A model generated the notes under the pieces. It ran no database searches. It was not told the DNA's origin and saw nothing but the letters and a program-made list of their open reading frames with translations. This document shows, piece by piece, positions 61,851 to 63,578 of a DNA stretch of 63,578 nt (position 1 is the stretch's first letter; each line of letters opens with the position of its first letter). Origin of the DNA: Acetivibrio ethanolgignens (lineage in GTDB: Bacteria > Bacillota > Clostridia > Lachnospirales > Lachnospiraceae); contig NZ_LNAM01000057.1 of NCBI RefSeq assembly GCF_001461035.1, forward strand, positions 1 to 63,578. Direction: 5' to 3'. Made by a program: the position numbers and the translations under genes.

Positions 61851-62879
61851 ATGGGAACAATAACGATTAAGGATATCGCTAATATTTGTGGTGTAGGAGT
61901 TACGACAGTATCTAGGGCAATTAACAACCACCCGGATATTAACAGAGAAACAAAGGATAAAATTATGGCAGTGATTGAGGAATATAATTATGTGCCTAAC
62001 AACAGTGCCAGGAATCTCAAACGGCAGGAGTCCAATACAATTGCTGTATTAATCAAGGGTATTAATAACCCGTTTTTCAGTCCGATGATAACAGTATTTG
62101 AGCAGGCTGTGCAGGAAAAAAAATTTACCTTTTTCCTGCAGCGTGTCGAAGAGGGGCAGGACGAAGTTGATGTAGCAATTGCTTTGGCAAAGGAAAAGCG
62201 TCTGAAGGGAATTATTTTTCTGGGAGGCTATTTTTCTCATGCTCGTGGGAAGCTGGAGCAGCTGACTGTACCCTTTGTTCTGAGCACCATCAGCCTGCAA
62301 AGTAGTGAGGATACCATGGAGTATGCTTCTGTATCGGTAGATGACCGCCTGGAGAGCTACAGGATGGTGGATTATCTGATTAAGCAGGGACACGAAAAAA
62401 TTGCAATTATCTGTGCTCCGGCTGTGGATGAAAGTGTTGGAGCCTTGCGTTTAGAGGGTTATCGACAGGCCTTTTTGGACAATCATCTGCCAGTTTGTGA
62501 GGAACTGATTTTCGTCGGTGATTCTATGAAGGACCGCTATTCCATGGCAAATGGTTATGCAGTTATGAAGGATATTTTACAGTCAGGAAAAGAATTCAGT
62601 GCAGTATATGCGATTGCAGACAGCCTGGCTATCGGTGCCTGTAAGGCCATACTGGAGAGTGGAAAGACAATACCAGGAGACTACTCTGTAGCTGGCTATG
62701 ATGGAATTGAGTTCGGAAGTTATTATAATCCTTCCATTACGACAATCCGCCAGCCTGTTGAAAAGATTGCAGAGGAGACAGTAAGGATTTTGTTTGACCT
62801 GATGGAAGGGAAGGAAACCAAAAAGCATTGCATTTTCCCAGGTGAGCTTTTGGCAAGAGGATCTACAAGAAAATTATAA
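61851..62879 (+). CDS. LacI family transcriptional regulator
   Basis: A 342-residue regulator. The N-terminal helix-turn-helix (ITIKDIANICGVGVTTVSRA) and hinge (NNSARNLKRQ) are followed by a periplasmic-binding-protein-like ligand domain (about 60-335; AVLIKGINNPFFSPM, VAGYDGIEFGSYYNPSITTI). AGGAAAAGGAA lies before the ATG. It is 22 bases before xpt, probably in one transcript. The ligand is unknown; a sugar or, given xpt, a purine as in PurR are both possible. Confidence 0.9.
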   Translation: MGTITIKDIANICGVGVTTVSRAINNHPDINRETKDKIMAVIEEYNYVPNNSARNLKRQESNTIAVLIKGINNPFFSPMITVFEQAVQEKKFTFFLQRVEEGQDEVDVAIALAKEKRLKGIIFLGGYFSHARGKLEQLTVPFVLSTISLQSSEDTMEYASVSVDDRLESYRMVDYLIKQGHEKIAIICAPAVDESVGALRLEGYRQAFLDNHLPVCEELIFVGDSMKDRYSMANGYAVMKDILQSGKEFSAVYAIADSLAIGACKAILESGKTIPGDYSVAGYDGIEFGSYYNPSITTIRQPVEKIAEETVRILFDLMEGKETKKHCIFPGELLARGSTRKL

Positions 62880-62901
62880 ATTAACATAAAGGAGAGCATG
62901 T

Positions 62902-63480
62902 ATGGAACTTTTAAAGGAACGTATCCGAAAGGATGGAAAGGTAAAGGAAGGAAATGTACTGAAGGTAGACAGCTTTTTAAATCACCAGATGGATGTAAAG
63001 CTTTTTATTGAGTTTGGAAAAGAGTTTAAGAAGCGTTTTGCAGATTGTGATATAAATAAAATACTGACAATCGAAGCATCCGGTATCGGGGTGGCATGTA
63101 TCGTAGCCCAGTATTTTGATGTACCGGTCGTATTTGCAAAAAAGAACCAAACCAAGAATATCGCAGGCGACACCTACACCAGCCGTGTAGAATCCTTCAC
63201 TCATGGAAAAGTCTATGATATCCTTGTATCCAAGGAATATCTTCGTCCGGAGGATAAGGTGCTTTTAATTGATGACTTCCTGGCAAATGGAGCGGCTCTG
63301 TTAGGCTTATCCAAGCTTGTTAAGGATTCCGGTGCGACTTTAGTAGGAGCTGGTATCGTTATTGAAAAGGGCTTCCAGGATGGAGGAAAAATCGTAAGAG
63401 AGTCTGGTGTCCGTGTAGAGTCCCTGGCGATTGTAGATGCGATGGACGAGAAGACTGGAACTGTTGTTTTTAGGGAGTAA
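62902..63480 (+). CDS. xpt: Xanthine phosphoribosyltransferase
   Basis: Salvages xanthine to XMP using PRPP. 192 residues; the PRPP loop [17 protein letters not shown] is clear at about 115-132, with the N-terminal [12 protein letters not shown] and [14 protein letters not shown] blocks typical of Xpt. AAAGGAGAG lies before the ATG. Unlike in Bacillus, there is no guanine riboswitch in front of it; it follows a LacI-type regulator gene directly. Confidence 0.95.
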   Translation: MELLKERIRKDGKVKEGNVLKVDSFLNHQMDVKLFIEFGKEFKKRFADCDINKILTIEASGIGVACIVAQYFDVPVVFAKKNQTKNIAGDTYTSRVESFTHGKVYDILVSKEYLRPEDKVLLIDDFLANGAALLGLSKLVKDSGATLVGAGIVIEKGFQDGGKIVRESGVRVESLAIVDAMDEKTGTVVFRE

Positions 63481-63578
63481 ATTTTGGTTTAACGCATTAA
63501 AATAATTTGATATTGTAACTTCTTTTATACAGCAGACAGGTTCTGCAAAGTTTTGCTTGCGATAGCTCGCTCCTTCTC

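Noticed and set aside
63481-63578. Possible terminator or start of another gene after xpt
   Set aside because: Only a 5-bp hairpin (GCAGA/TCTGC near 63532-63546) with a poor T-run; the window ends before anything can be judged.

Overview
The window looks like a chromosomal segment of a low-to-mid GC Gram-positive anaerobe of the Clostridia, most likely family Lachnospiraceae. This is inferred from the strong GGAGG ribosome sites, the frequent GTG/TTG starts, and the neighbourhoods rex-acpS-nnrED-alr-mazF and mcsA-mcsB-clpC-radA. I cannot name the species from sequence alone. I saw no tRNA, rRNA, CRISPR array, prophage or intact insertion sequence.

Layout. 0.1-6.6 kb: a maltodextrin/oligosaccharide uptake operon (lipoprotein binding protein, two permeases, a TraX-like membrane protein, a glycogen debranching enzyme). 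6.7-10.9 kb: topoisomerase IV genes parE-parC on the minus strand. 11.0-14.4 kb: a LysA-family decarboxylase, then pseudouridine kinase and glycosidase. 14.4-20.5 kb: an accessory segment with a 990-residue secreted Ig-like protein, a 29-codon peptide gene whose stop overlaps the start of a divergent ABC exporter, and decayed fragments including a RelE/ParE toxin tail. 20.5-24.8 kb: purM-purN-purD-glyA. 24.8-25.6 kb: a histidine kinase relic lacking its phospho-acceptor domain. 25.7-34.2 kb: housekeeping genes (coiled-coil protein, M3 and M32 metallopeptidases, hypoxanthine/uracil-DNA glycosylase, MATE exporter, Maf, ABC-F). 34.3-39.7 kb: rex, acpS, nnrED, alr, mazF, a CNNM/CBS transporter. 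39.8-43.6 kb: a heterodimeric BmrCD-like ABC exporter behind a leader peptide and terminator. 43.6-48.7 kb: acyltransferase, udk, acetyltransferase, SDR, methyltransferase, hslO. 48.8-52.0 kb: a secreted SH3/glucosaminidase and a histidine phosphatase. 52.1-58.7 kb: a clp stress operon headed by a YtrA-type GntR regulator instead of ctsR. 58.7-63.5 kb: a c-di-GMP phosphodiesterase with an unknown partner, then a LacI-family regulator and xpt.

The two most unusual systems are: (1) the 39.8-40.1 kb leader, where a strong promoter drives a 26-codon ORF whose own Shine-Dalgarno can pair with its 3' end, followed by a perfect terminator and alternative pairings just ahead of an asymmetric drug-exporter pair, which resembles ribosome-mediated attenuation of Bacillus bmrBCD; and (2) the peptide/ABC exporter pair at 17.9-19.9 kb, whose ATPase carries about 70 extra residues between Walker A and the signature motif. 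The replacement of CtsR by a GntR/YtrA protein at the head of the mcsA-mcsB-clpC operon is a third point of interest.
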